The notes beneath the pieces were generated by a model. It saw only the letters and a list, made by a program, of their open reading frames with translations, ran no database searches and was not told the DNA's origin. The translations under genes and the position numbers were made by a program. Of a stretch of DNA of 64,000 nucleotides, positions 54,178-62,801 are shown one piece after another; the first letter of the stretch is position 1; each line of letters begins with the position of its first letter. This DNA comes from an uncultured Oscillospiraceae bacterium (GTDB taxonomy: Bacteria > Bacillota > Clostridia > Oscillospirales > Oscillospiraceae), in assembly GCA_947631595.1 (NCBI GenBank), contig CANRLZ010000005.1, forward strand, positions 1 to 64,000, read 5' to 3'.

Positions 54178-54206
54178 ATTATACTAGGCGAGCTTCAGGC
54201 TGTCAA
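54178..54206 (-). promoter_or_regulatory. consensus sigma-A promoter of the S10 cluster
   Basis: TTGACA (54206-54201) and TATAAT (54183-54178) with a 17-base spacer, a perfect consensus on the minus strand. The leader of about 260 nt to rpsJ contains an AGCCGGC hairpin (about 54010-54031) that could be a control structure. The -35 overlaps the end of the upstream BrkB-like gene. Confidence 0.92.
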
Positions 54207-55057
54207 GAGTTTTTTTCCAGATTTTTTTGAATTTTCCGCCGATACCGCACGCAGTTGAAGACATTCCCCAAAATCAGGATGTTTCCGCACAGGTAGAGCC
54301 ACACCAGCAGGATGATCAGCGACGCCAGCGACCCGTAGATCAGGGAGTACCGGCTGGACATACTGATAAACAGGGAGAACACCCAGGAGGCCGCCGCCAT
54401 GGCCACCGAGGCCAGGAACGCCCCCAAAAACACCGGCGCCCGGGTATTCCCCGCCGGGGCGGAGAGGAGGTAGATGGCGATGACCAGGAAGAAGACCACC
54501 CCGAAGAGGAGGAAGTACTTGGACCACTGCCAATCCCCCAGGATGTGGATCCAGCGGAAGGGCAGATAGCGCTCCAGGAGGTGGAAAAACCAGTTGCCGG
54601 TGAGCACCACGCCGATGGAGAGGTAGATGGCCACCAGCAGCAGCAGGGAGAAGATCACGCTGGCCGCCAGTTGGGTCAGCCCCGGGACGCTCTGGTGGTC
54701 GTAGATGTCGTCCATGATGCTCATCAGCGTCCGCATGGCCCCGGAGGCGAAGAAGATGGTCATGCCCGCGCCCACGAGGAGCAGGGTGGAGGAGTTGTTG
54801 ACCGCCACGTAGCTCAGATAGTCGGACACCACCCCCAGCAGGCTGGGGGGCAAAAAGGCGGCCAGGGCGTCCAGCACGGAGTTCACGTCCATGTGCAGCG
54901 CGCCCACAAAGGCGTTGATGCAGATGAGCAGGGGGAAGACGGAGAGGATGAGGAAATAGCTCAGGGCCGCGGCGGCCCGGGCGACCCGCTTGACGAAGTA
55001 GAGCGCCACGATCTCCCGGATAAAGCGCACCGGCGACGAGTTCCAGACGCGTTTCAC
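54203..55057 (-). CDS. YihY/BrkB family membrane protein
   Basis: The 284-residue protein has about six membrane helices and the family segments AAALSYFLILSVFPLL and RYSLIYGSLASLIILLVWLYL. YihY/BrkB proteins are inner-membrane proteins of uncertain role (once called ribonuclease BN by mistake, and linked to serum resistance in Bordetella). It ends only inside the S10 promoter, so its transcript probably runs into the ribosomal cluster. Confidence 0.9.
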   Translation of the reverse strand: MKRVWNSSPVRFIREIVALYFVKRVARAAAALSYFLILSVFPLLICINAFVGALHMDVNSVLDALAAFLPPSLLGVVSDYLSYVAVNNSSTLLLVGAGMTIFFASGAMRTLMSIMDDIYDHQSVPGLTQLAASVIFSLLLLVAIYLSIGVVLTGNWFFHLLERYLPFRWIHILGDWQWSKYFLLFGVVFFLVIAIYLLSAPAGNTRAPVFLGAFLASVAMAAASWVFSLFISMSSRYSLIYGSLASLIILLVWLYLCGNILILGNVFNCVRYRRKIQKNLEKNS

Positions 55058-55199
55058 CCCTTCCCCCTCCTCTCCTTGAAAATCAATTCATTGTATCACA
55101 CTTTGCGAAAAAAGCAAACAGACGGTTGCCCTTTTCTTTTGTCCCGGAGTATGCTATATTATAAGGTACACAGAGAAATTTGAAAAGGAGGCCGCTCCT

Positions 55200-55943
55200 A
55201 TGTCCAATTCCGTGAAGGCCCTGGTCCTCTCCGCCGGGAAGGGCACCCGGCTGCGCCAGGAGGGCATCGACGTGCCCAAGGTCATGCGCCTGGCCCAGGG
55301 CAAGCCCCTGCTCCACTACGTCCTCTCCGCCCTGGACTTCCTCCCCAAGGAAGACGTGATCCTGGTGGTGGGCTACAAGCGGGAGGCGGTCCTGGCCGCC
55401 TACGGGGACTACCCCCACGCCGTCCAGGAACCCCAGCTGGGCACCGGCCACGCCGTCCAGTGCGCCGCCCAATACCTCCGGGACTTTGACGGCCACGTGC
55501 TGGTCTGCTGCGGGGACACCCCCCTCATGGGCAAGGCCACCTATCAGGCGCTGGTGAAGCTCCACCTGGACACGGGCAGCGACTGCACCCTCCTGTCCGC
55601 CCACCTCCCCGACGGGGGCAGTTACGGGCGCATCGTCCGCACCGACGCCGGCGCCTTCGCCGCCATCGTGGAGGCCAAGGACTGCACCCCGGAGCAGGCC
55701 GCGGTGGACGAGGTGAACACCGGGGTCTACCTCTTCCGGGCCAAGCCCCTGCTGGAGGCCCTGGGGCACCTGAAAAACGACAACGCCCAGGGGGAGTACT
55801 ACCTCACCGACGTGCCCGGCTACCTCCTCAGCCGCGGCGGCAAGGTGGAGGTGTGCGACACCTGCTCCCCCCAGGAGATGCTGGGGGTGAACACCCCCGC
55901 CCAGCTCCAGGAGGTGGAGGACTTCCTGGCCGGCGCCCATTGA
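55200..55943 (+). CDS. GlmU-type nucleotidyltransferase (single domain)
   Basis: The 247-residue protein has the nucleotide-binding LSAGKGTRLR start, the metal Asp in CCGDTPLM and the EVNTGVYLF segment of UDP-N-acetylglucosamine pyrophosphorylases, but it lacks the left-handed beta-helix acetyltransferase domain of full GlmU. It may make a UDP- or dTDP-sugar, most simply UDP-GlcNAc with a separate acetyltransferase. AAAAGGAGG precedes the ATG, and a TGCTATATT extended -10 box lies about 40 bases upstream. Confidence 0.85.
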   Translation: MSNSVKALVLSAGKGTRLRQEGIDVPKVMRLAQGKPLLHYVLSALDFLPKEDVILVVGYKREAVLAAYGDYPHAVQEPQLGTGHAVQCAAQYLRDFDGHVLVCCGDTPLMGKATYQALVKLHLDTGSDCTLLSAHLPDGGSYGRIVRTDAGAFAAIVEAKDCTPEQAAVDEVNTGVYLFRAKPLLEALGHLKNDNAQGEYYLTDVPGYLLSRGGKVEVCDTCSPQEMLGVNTPAQLQEVEDFLAGAH

Positions 55944-55959
55944 GAAAGGAGGTCTTCTT

Positions 55960-56748
55960 ATGCCCGACTCGGAAATCGTCGGCCGCCTGGCCGTTTTGAT
56001 CGACGCCGACAACGCCCCGCGGACCGCCATGCGGGCGGTGATGGCGGAGATCGCCGTCTACGGCACCCCCACCGTCAAGCGCATCTACGGGGACTGGACC
56101 ACCCCCAATATGGCCACCTGGAAACCCATCCTGCTGGAAAACGCCATCACCCCCATCCAGCAGTACAGCTACACCACCGGCAAAAACTCCACCGACTCGG
56201 CCATGATCATCGACGCTATGGACCTCCTCTACAACAACCAGTGCGACGGGTTCGTGCTGGTGTCCAGCGACTCGGACTTCACCCGCCTGGCCACCCGCCT
56301 GCGGGAGGCGGGGAAGAAGGTCATCGGCATGGGGGAGCGCAAGACCCCCGCCCCCTTCATCGTGGCCTGCGACAAGTTCATCTACATCGAGGTCATCCGC
56401 GCCCACCAGGCCCAGGACGAGGAGGAGCCGGAGGCCAAGTCCGCACCCAAGCCCGCTCGCCGGGTGTCCAGCGAGGCCGCCATCAACGCCCAGGGCGTGC
56501 CCCAGGCGGTGGTGGATATGATCGCCGACTCCCTGTCCATGATCGCCGACGAGGACGGCTACGCCTTTATGGGGGAGCTGGGCAACCTGCTTTTGCGCAA
56601 GCAGCCCGACTTTGACCCCCGGAACTACGGCTTCCAGAAGCTCACCCAGCTGGTGAAGAGCCTGGACCGCTTTGAGATCGACGCCCGCCCCACCAGCAAC
56701 CCCCACACCAAGCACGTCTACCTGCGGGACAGGGAGTCCCAGTTCTGA
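55960..56748 (+). CDS. NYN domain protein with OST-HTH/LOTUS domain
   Basis: The 262-residue protein has an N-terminal NYN (PIN-like) domain (about 8-145) with the acidic residues in LIDADNAP, TDSAMIIDAMD and SSDSDFTRLA, then a C-terminal OST-HTH/LOTUS-like domain (about 180-260, DEDGYAFMGELGNLLLRKQPDFDPRNYGF). LabA/DUF88-like proteins of this layout are thought to bind or cut RNA. It follows the nucleotidyltransferase by 16 bases and precedes the hydrolase, so it is probably in the same operon. Confidence 0.88.
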   Translation: MPDSEIVGRLAVLIDADNAPRTAMRAVMAEIAVYGTPTVKRIYGDWTTPNMATWKPILLENAITPIQQYSYTTGKNSTDSAMIIDAMDLLYNNQCDGFVLVSSDSDFTRLATRLREAGKKVIGMGERKTPAPFIVACDKFIYIEVIRAHQAQDEEEPEAKSAPKPARRVSSEAAINAQGVPQAVVDMIADSLSMIADEDGYAFMGELGNLLLRKQPDFDPRNYGFQKLTQLVKSLDRFEIDARPTSNPHTKHVYLRDRESQF

Positions 56749-56781
56749 CCCGCCCAATTCTCTTTCGGAGGTAACGCCCCC

Positions 56782-57381
56782 ATGGAACCCCGCCGTCTGC
56801 CCCTGCCCCCCCTGGGGGCGAACTGCTATCTGCTCCCCAACGGCCCGCAGGGGCTGGTCATCGACCCCGGCGGCACGCCGGAGGCGGTGCTGTCCGCCTG
56901 CCAGCGCCTGGGCTTCCAGCCCGCCGCCATTTTGCTCACCCACGGGCACTTTGACCACGTGGGCGGCGTGGCGGGCGTCCTGGAGCGGTGGCCGGAGCTG
57001 CCGGTGTACTGCCACCCCGGAGATGTCGGCGACGACCCTGGGGACTTCACCTGGCAGAAGCGCCCCGCCTGGAAGCCCTTGGAGGAGGGCCAGACGCTGG
57101 CCCTGGCGGGGCTGGAGCTGAAAATTCTCCACACCCCCGGCCACTCCCCCGGCTCCTGCTGCTTTTTGCTGGAGGACTGCCTTTTCACCGGGGACACCCT
57201 CTTCCGCTTCTCCGTGGGCCGTTCCGACCTCCCCGGCGGGGACGCCGGACAGCTGGCCGCCTCTTTGACCCGTCTGGCCGCCCTGCCTGGGGACTACCGG
57301 GTCTTCCCCGGCCACGACGGCCCCACCACCCTGGACCAGGAGCGGGAACACAACCCCTACCTCCAAACTCTGCCGGTATGA
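56782..57381 (+). CDS. metallo-beta-lactamase fold hydrolase (glyoxalase II-like)
   Basis: The 199-residue protein has the metal-binding motif THGHFDHVGG (about residue 53), the HTPGHSPGS segment, GDTLF and the VFPGHDGPTT histidine. The size matches short glyoxalase II-like proteins of Firmicutes. It probably hydrolyses a thioester, possibly an S-lactoyl thiol. Its stop overlaps the hemZ start (ATGA). Confidence 0.9.
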   Translation: MEPRRLPLPPLGANCYLLPNGPQGLVIDPGGTPEAVLSACQRLGFQPAAILLTHGHFDHVGGVAGVLERWPELPVYCHPGDVGDDPGDFTWQKRPAWKPLEEGQTLALAGLELKILHTPGHSPGSCCFLLEDCLFTGDTLFRFSVGRSDLPGGDAGQLAASLTRLAALPGDYRVFPGHDGPTTLDQEREHNPYLQTLPV

Positions 57382-58832
57382 GGCTGATTTTAGAAAACCA
57401 CGACCACCGCTACGCCGTGGAGCAGATGGTCACCATGCTCCTCCCCGGCGACCCGGTGCGCCCCGACCCCGACGACCCCAACCGGGGGGTGGTAACCCTC
57501 CTGGGCCGCCGCGCCCAGGCGGTGTTCACCCTGGGCGACCGCCAGGGGGTGGGCGAGGCCAGCGCGGAAGAGTTCGGCCTGGACACCCCGCCGGAGGCCA
57601 AGGCGCTGGAACAGCGGCTGGTGAAAATGGCCGCCTACCGGGCCATCACCGCCCTCACCGGCCGACCCGCCTGGGGCGCCCTCAGCGGGGTGCGCCCGGC
57701 CAAGCTGGTGCGCAAGTGGCTGGAGCGGGGGGCGGACTCCCCCGCCTGCGCCCAACTCCTCACCGGCCTCTACGACCTGGACCGGGACAAGGCCATCCTG
57801 GCCATCCGCTGCGCCCAGGAGAGCCGGGCGGTGGACGCGCTGTTAGCCCCCGGCGACCTCTCCCTCTACCTCGGCATCCCCTTCTGCCCCACCCGCTGCG
57901 CCTACTGCTCCTTCATCTCCGCGGACGTGAAGGGTTCGCTGGCCCTTGTGGAACCCTATGTGGCCGCCCTGGAGCGGGAGATCCTCTGGGCGGGGGAGTT
58001 TTTGGCCCGGCGGGGTCTGCGCGTCCGCTCGGTGTACATGGGCGGCGGCACCCCCACCACCCTCTCCGCCCCCCAGCTGGACCGCCTGCTCACCGCCCTG
58101 GACCGCTGGCTGGACCGCGCCCCCCTGGTGGAGTTCACCGTGGAGGCCGGGCGGCCGGACACCATCACGGCGGAAAAGCTGGCCGTGCTGCGCGCCCACG
58201 GGGTAGACCGGATCTCCGTGAACCCCCAGACCCTCTCCGACCAGGTACTCCGCGCCATGGGCCGCGCCCACACCGCCGACCAATTCCGCCAGGCCTACGC
58301 CCTGGCCCGGACCTTTGACTTCTCCGCCGTCAACACCGACCTCATCGCCGGTCTGCCCCAGGACAGCCCCGACGGCTTCCGGGCCACCCTGGACGAGCTT
58401 GTGGCCCTGGCGCCGGAGGAGATTACCGTCCACACCCTGGCCCGGAAGCACGGCTCCGCCCTGCTCTCCGCCCCAGGGCGGCAGGAGGCCCTGCCCGACG
58501 CCCAGGCGGTGACGCAAATGCTCGCCTACGCCGCCCAGGTTCTCCCCCCGGCGGGCTACCGGCCCTACTACCTCTACCGGCAGAAGTTCATGACCGGGGC
58601 CATGGAAAACGTGGGCTGGACGCGGCGCCCCCAGAGCGGGTTTTACAACATCGTGATGATGGAGGAACTACACAGCGTCCTGGCCCTGGGCGCCGGAGGC
58701 GTGAGCAAGGACATTGACCGGGCTGCCGGGCGGGTGACCCGGCACACCAACCCCAAGTACCCCAAGGAATACCTGGAGCGCCTGGAGGATATCTTAGCGG
58801 AAAGGGAGGCTGTCCTATGGCCTATCAACTAA
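57378..58832 (+). CDS. hemZ: HemZ-type coproporphyrinogen dehydrogenase / radical SAM protein
   Basis: The 484-residue protein has the radical SAM motif CPTRCAYCSF near residue 173, the GGGTPTTL sequence and the HemN/HemZ-like core (VDRISVNPQTL, FSAVNTDLIAGLPQDS). The N-terminal about 160 residues are the HemZ-specific extension (GRPAWGALSGVRPAKLV). HemZ relatives act in oxygen-independent porphyrinogen oxidation, but some have other radical SAM roles. Start chosen from the ATGA overlap with the previous gene. Confidence 0.92.
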   Translation: MRLILENHDHRYAVEQMVTMLLPGDPVRPDPDDPNRGVVTLLGRRAQAVFTLGDRQGVGEASAEEFGLDTPPEAKALEQRLVKMAAYRAITALTGRPAWGALSGVRPAKLVRKWLERGADSPACAQLLTGLYDLDRDKAILAIRCAQESRAVDALLAPGDLSLYLGIPFCPTRCAYCSFISADVKGSLALVEPYVAALEREILWAGEFLARRGLRVRSVYMGGGTPTTLSAPQLDRLLTALDRWLDRAPLVEFTVEAGRPDTITAEKLAVLRAHGVDRISVNPQTLSDQVLRAMGRAHTADQFRQAYALARTFDFSAVNTDLIAGLPQDSPDGFRATLDELVALAPEEITVHTLARKHGSALLSAPGRQEALPDAQAVTQMLAYAAQVLPPAGYRPYYLYRQKFMTGAMENVGWTRRPQSGFYNIVMMEELHSVLALGAGGVSKDIDRAAGRVTRHTNPKYPKEYLERLEDILAEREAVLWPIN

Positions 58833-59755
58833 AGGAGATCAACGCCGCGGCGCGGTCCGACCCGGCGGGCTTCGTGGCCCGGAGCGACCGGGATTTCCAG
58901 GCCCACATCGTCCAGGCCGCCGACGCCATTGAACGCAACCTCCCCAAAAGCCCGGTGGTGCTGCTCTCCGGCCCCTCCGGGTCTGGGAAGACCACCACCT
59001 CCCTGAAACTGGAGGAGGAGTTGGAGCGCCGGGGCATCTCCACCCACCCCATCTCGCTGGACGAGTATTTCATCGAGCGCCACCCCGGCGACAAGCTGCC
59101 CCTGACCCCCAAGGGGGAGGTGGACCTGGAGTCCCCCGACCTGCTGGACTGGAACCTCCTGCACCAGCACTTCACCGACCTGGAGGAGGGCCGTGGGATC
59201 TGGGTGCCCCACTTCGTCTTCTCCCGGCAGCTGCGCAACCCCTCCAAGTCCCAGTGGGTGGAGCTGCGGGAGAACGAGATCGCCATCTTCGAGGGCATCC
59301 ACGCCCTCAACCCCCGGATCACCGAGAGCCACCCCAACGCCCTGCGGCTCTACATCGCCGCCATCAGCGACATTCTGGACGGCGAGGCGGTGGTCTTCAA
59401 GCGCACCTGGCTCCGCCTGGCGCGCCGGGCGGTGCGGGACAGCAACTTCCGGGGCTACTCCGCCTACGACACCCTGGCCGGCTGGGGCAACGTCCGCCGG
59501 GGGGAAAAGCTCTACATCTCCCCCTACCAAGGCTCCGCCCACATCCACTTTGACACCGCCCTGCCCTACGAGGTAGGGGTGATGGCCAACTTCGTCAAGC
59601 CCCTCCTGGCCGCCGTGCCGCCGGAAAACCCCCGCACCCAGGAGATCTTGGCCCTGATGGCCGCCTTTGACAAGTTCGTGCCCATCGACCCCGCCCTGGT
59701 GCCGGAGAGTTCCCTCATCCGGGAGTTCATCGGCGGCAGCAGCTACCATTATTGA
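58817..59755 (+). CDS. uridine kinase-like P-loop nucleoside kinase
   Basis: The 312-residue protein has the P-loop GPSGSGKTTTS near residue 52 and the phosphoribulokinase/uridine kinase fold (ISLDEYFIERHPGD, FEGIHALNP). Such single-domain proteins in Clostridia lack the TGS/threonyl-synthetase-like N-terminus of related kinases. It likely phosphorylates a nucleoside, though the substrate is not certain. It overlaps hemZ by 16 bases. Confidence 0.88.
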   Translation: MAYQLKEINAAARSDPAGFVARSDRDFQAHIVQAADAIERNLPKSPVVLLSGPSGSGKTTTSLKLEEELERRGISTHPISLDEYFIERHPGDKLPLTPKGEVDLESPDLLDWNLLHQHFTDLEEGRGIWVPHFVFSRQLRNPSKSQWVELRENEIAIFEGIHALNPRITESHPNALRLYIAAISDILDGEAVVFKRTWLRLARRAVRDSNFRGYSAYDTLAGWGNVRRGEKLYISPYQGSAHIHFDTALPYEVGVMANFVKPLLAAVPPENPRTQEILALMAAFDKFVPIDPALVPESSLIREFIGGSSYHY

Positions 59756-59801
59756 CCCCCGGCCCAGCGCCGGAACTTTGACAGAAAGAAGGAGACAACC
59801 C

Positions 59802-60623
59802 ATGAGCGAATGTACCCACGACTGCTCCTCCTGCGGCGAGAGCTGCGGCGAGCGGCAGACCCCCCAGGACCTCTCCGCCCCCATGAACGCCCTGTCCCAC
59901 ATCTCCCACGTCATCGCCGTCATGTCCGGCAAGGGCGGCGTGGGCAAGAGCCTGGTCACCGCCACCCTGGCCGCCGCCGCGGCCAAGGCGGGTAAACGGG
60001 TGGGCATCCTGGACGCGGATATCACCGGCCCCTCCATCCCCAAGGCCCTGGGCATCACCCAGCGGGCGGAGGCCGACGAGCTGGGCATCTACCCCGTCCT
60101 CTCCCACGGCGGCATCCCGGTGATGAGCCTGAACCTGCTGATGGAGTCGGAGACCGAGCCGGTGGTGTGGCGCGGCCCGGTGATCGCCGGGGCGGTGACC
60201 CAGTTCTGGACGGACGTGGTCTGGGGCGAGCTGGACTACCTCTTCGTGGATATGCCCCCCGGCACCGGGGACGTGCCGCTGACGGTGTTCCAGTCCCTGC
60301 CCGTGGACGGCGCCATCGTGGTCACCAGCCCCCAGGACCTGGTGAGCATGATCGTCACCAAGGCGGTGAAGATGGCCAGGATGATGGACATCCCCGTCCT
60401 GGGCCTCATCGAGAATTACAGCTACTTCCAGTGCCCCGACTGCGGCGCCAAGCACCCCGTCTTTGGCGAGAGCAAGCTGGAGCAGGTGGCCGCCGACCTG
60501 GACCTGCCCGTCCTGGCCCGGCTGCCCATCGACCCGGCGCTGGCCGCCGCCTGCGACGCGGGGATCGCGGAGGACTACGCCCCCAACCCCCTGGAGGGCC
60601 TGGTGGCCAAACTCCCCCAGTAA
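59802..60623 (+). CDS. Mrp/NBP35 family iron-sulfur carrier ATPase
   Basis: The 273-residue protein has the deviant Walker A SGKGGVGKS near residue 44, the DMPPGTGDVPLT signature and a CxxC pair (CPDCGAKHPVFGE) near 208. The N-terminus is cysteine-rich (CTHDCSSCGESCGE), a likely extra Fe-S site. It is thought to carry Fe-S clusters to apoproteins. The ATG at 59802 follows AAAGAAGGAG. Confidence 0.93.
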   Translation: MSECTHDCSSCGESCGERQTPQDLSAPMNALSHISHVIAVMSGKGGVGKSLVTATLAAAAAKAGKRVGILDADITGPSIPKALGITQRAEADELGIYPVLSHGGIPVMSLNLLMESETEPVVWRGPVIAGAVTQFWTDVVWGELDYLFVDMPPGTGDVPLTVFQSLPVDGAIVVTSPQDLVSMIVTKAVKMARMMDIPVLGLIENYSYFQCPDCGAKHPVFGESKLEQVAADLDLPVLARLPIDPALAAACDAGIAEDYAPNPLEGLVAKLPQ

Positions 60624-60633
60624 GCAAAAAGCG

Positions 60634-60672
60634 AAGGCCGCCCGGAGGATATCCTCCGGGCGGCCTTTTGCT
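60634..60672. terminator. bidirectional terminator after the Mrp gene
   Basis: AAGGCCGCCCGGAGGAT pairs with ATCCTCCGGGCGGCCTT, with T-runs on both strands. It ends both the Mrp gene and the convergent ridA operon. Confidence 0.9.
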
Positions 60673-60706
60673 GTCAAAATTCGCTGTTTTCCGCTGAAAG
60701 CGGCCT

Positions 60707-61084
60707 TCAGACCGCCGCCACCAGTTCGATCTCCACCAACGCGCCCTTGGGCAGGGTCTTCACCGCCACGCAGGAGCGGGCGGGGGGATCGGTCTGGAAC
60801 ACCTGGCCGTAGACCTCGTTCACCGCGGCGAAGTCGTCCATGTTCGCCAGGAAGACGGTGGTCTTCAGCACGTCGCCGAACCCCATGCCGGCGGCGGTCA
60901 GCACCGCGCCCAGGTTGGCCAGGCTCTGCCGGGTCTGGGCCTGCACCCCGTCGGCCAGTTCACCGGTGGCCGGGTCCAGGCCCAGTTGGCCGGAGGTGAA
61001 GAGCAGGTCGCCAAAGCGCTTGGCGTGGCAGTAGGGGCCGATGGCCGCGGGGGCGCCGTCGGCGTGGATGGTCTGTTGAGTCAT
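60707..61084 (-). CDS. ridA: RidA family imine/enamine deaminase
   Basis: The 125-residue protein has the RidA core (AIGPYCHAKRFGDLLFTSGQLG and the C-terminal RSCVAVKTLPKGALVEIELVA, with the substrate arginine and glutamate). RidA hydrolyses reactive 2-aminoacrylate-type imines made by PLP enzymes. The ATG at 61084 follows AGGAGG. It lies 34 bases after dtd on the same strand, next to an alanine racemase-like gene, a sensible amino-acid quality-control group. Confidence 0.93.
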   Translation of the reverse strand: MTQQTIHADGAPAAIGPYCHAKRFGDLLFTSGQLGLDPATGELADGVQAQTRQSLANLGAVLTAAGMGFGDVLKTTVFLANMDDFAAVNEVYGQVFQTDPPARSCVAVKTLPKGALVEIELVAAV

Positions 61085-61117
61085 GGGAAAAACCTCCTGT
61101 TTCAATAAAATTTTCGC

Positions 61118-61555
61118 TCAAACCAGCTCGAACAATATGGTGACCGGCCCGTCGTTCACCGACTCCACCTCCATGTCCGCGCCGAATACACCCTGTTGAA
61201 CTTCAAAGCCTTTTTCCCGACAGCATTCCTTAAACTTCTCATAGAGCGGGATGGCCAGCTCCGGCTTGGCCGCGCCGGAGAAACCGGGGCGGCGGGAGGA
61301 GGTGTCGGCGTAGAGGGTGAACTGGCTCACCGCCAGGATGCTCCCCCCCACGGCGGCCAGGTTCAAATTCATCTTCCCCCCGTCGTCCTCAAAGACGCGC
61401 AGGTTGCAGATCTTCTCCGCCATGCGCTGGGCGGTCTGGACGGTGTCCTCCGGCCCAACCCCCAGGAGCACCAGGTAGCCCCGGCCGATCTGGCCCACCA
61501 CCTGACCGTCGATCTTCACGCTCGCCCGGCTCACCCGGGTCACCACCGCGCGCAT
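61118..61555 (-). CDS. dtd: D-aminoacyl-tRNA deacylase
   Basis: The 145-residue protein has the SQFTLYAD segment and the C-terminal NDGPVTI with the cross-subunit Gly-Pro motif that makes the site specific for D-amino acids. It frees tRNAs charged with D-amino acids. Its ATG overlaps the stop of the preceding gene by one base (TGATG), so the two are translationally coupled. Confidence 0.96.
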   Translation of the reverse strand: MRAVVTRVSRASVKIDGQVVGQIGRGYLVLLGVGPEDTVQTAQRMAEKICNLRVFEDDGGKMNLNLAAVGGSILAVSQFTLYADTSSRRPGFSGAAKPELAIPLYEKFKECCREKGFEVQQGVFGADMEVESVNDGPVTILFELV

Positions 61556-62619
61556 CAGCGGTACTCCCTGGGCATCCCCTTGGCGAACAGGGGATCCAGC
61601 TCCAACTGCACAAGGTCGCCGGGGGCGCACTTCAGGCCGGTGACGTCGATCACCGTCTCCATGGCGCCCACCTGACCCACGATCTTCACCCGCTGGCTGC
61701 CTACCCGGACCACAGGCTGCTCCCGGCCGCGCCAGCGGCGCAGGGCCGCCCAAAGCCCCGTGGGCTGGGACACGGCGACGCCCAGGCCGTTCTGGTAGCC
61801 CACCGCCAGGGTGGCCGCCCGGATGGGCTTTTTGACACGCACGGAGAATTCGTAGCCTACGCTGTGCCCCGCGGGGAGCCAGCGGATGTCCTCGATGGTG
61901 GCCTCGCAGAAGCCCAGCTTTTGCAGGCCGTCGTCCTTGGCCCGGCGGCACCGCCCCAGCAGGGCGGAACCCACCCGCACGGCGTCCAGACGGGAGAAGT
62001 CGTAGCGCAGGGCGGCGTAGCTGCCCGCGGCGTGGACGATCCCCGTCTCAAACCCGGCGCGCTGGACGGCCTGGGTCACCTGGAGGAACTCCCCCATCTG
62101 GGCCGCCGCCCGCTTCCGGGACGGGGTGGCCTGGAACTGGGTGTAGATTCCGGAGATGGCCACGTTCTGGAGGTTCTGATAGAGGGAGAGGATCTTGTCC
62201 GGCTCGGTGTACACAAGCCCGCCGTAGCCCAGGCCCATGTCCACCTGAAGGTGCGCCTCCGCCACGGTGGAGCGGGTCTCCGCCAGGGCGTTCAGGGCCA
62301 TACCCGCCTCCACCGAGCCGATGGAGCAGACCACGTTCAGGTCCATGAGCTGCTCCAGCTCGGCGCGGTTGACGGTGGAGCGGAGCATGAGGATCTCCTC
62401 CTCCACCAGCCCGGCCTTCCGCAGGCTCTGGGCCTCTTCCGGCTCGGCCACGGCGAAGCGGGTCACCCCGCAGCTGTGGAGCAGCTCGGCCATCTCCAGC
62501 AGTCCGGCGCCCCGGGCGTCGCCGGTGAGGACGGCGTAGATGGCGGCGCTGCCCACCCGATCCCGGATGGCCTGGAGGTTGCGCTTTACCCCATTGGTAT
62601 CAATGACCAGACGTTTCAC
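61555..62619 (-). CDS. alanine racemase-like protein lacking the PLP lysine
   Basis: The 354-residue protein has the whole alanine racemase layout: an N-terminal barrel (DTNGVKRNLQAIRDRVG), AHLQVDMGLGYGG, HAAGSYAAL and a C-terminal beta domain (SVGYEFSV, ATLAVGYQNGLG, VGQVGAMETVIDVTGL). Where true racemases have VKADAYGHG with the PLP lysine, it reads VLTGDARGAG, so the lysine is replaced by Thr, and the following tyrosine and histidine are also lost. It is probably not a racemase. It is coupled to dtd, so it may act in D-amino acid sensing or as a PLP or metabolite binder. Start GTG. Confidence 0.85.
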   Translation of the reverse strand: MKRLVIDTNGVKRNLQAIRDRVGSAAIYAVLTGDARGAGLLEMAELLHSCGVTRFAVAEPEEAQSLRKAGLVEEEILMLRSTVNRAELEQLMDLNVVCSIGSVEAGMALNALAETRSTVAEAHLQVDMGLGYGGLVYTEPDKILSLYQNLQNVAISGIYTQFQATPSRKRAAAQMGEFLQVTQAVQRAGFETGIVHAAGSYAALRYDFSRLDAVRVGSALLGRCRRAKDDGLQKLGFCEATIEDIRWLPAGHSVGYEFSVRVKKPIRAATLAVGYQNGLGVAVSQPTGLWAALRRWRGREQPVVRVGSQRVKIVGQVGAMETVIDVTGLKCAPGDLVQLELDPLFAKGMPREYR

Positions 62620-62658
62620 GCCGATCCCCCCTTTTGTATCTCTTTCCGCGTCGTAATG

Positions 62659-62687
62659 ATTATAGCACCGGGTCCCGGGCTTGTAAA
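62659..62687 (-). promoter_or_regulatory. promoter of the racemase-like/dtd/ridA operon
   Basis: TTTACA (62687-62682) and TATAAT (62664-62659) with a 17-base spacer on the minus strand, about 40 bases before the GTG start. Confidence 0.85.
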
Positions 62688-62704
62688 GATGGCGGCAAAA
62701 AACG

Positions 62705-62770
62705 GAGAGGGCGCCCCGCGGGCGCCCTCTCCCGGCATAAGAAAGGGGGGTCCCTTTCGGGACCCCCCTC
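62705..62770 (-). terminator. two hairpins ending the surface-protein gene
   Basis: GGGGGGTCCC pairs with GGGACCCCCC (62745-62770) and is followed on the minus strand by TTTCTT. A second GC-rich hairpin (62705-62733) lies after it. Together they separate the surface gene from the next operon. Confidence 0.8.
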
Positions 62771-62801
62771 GTTTGCTGGGCTCGTGTGAAACTGGCGGAG
62801 A

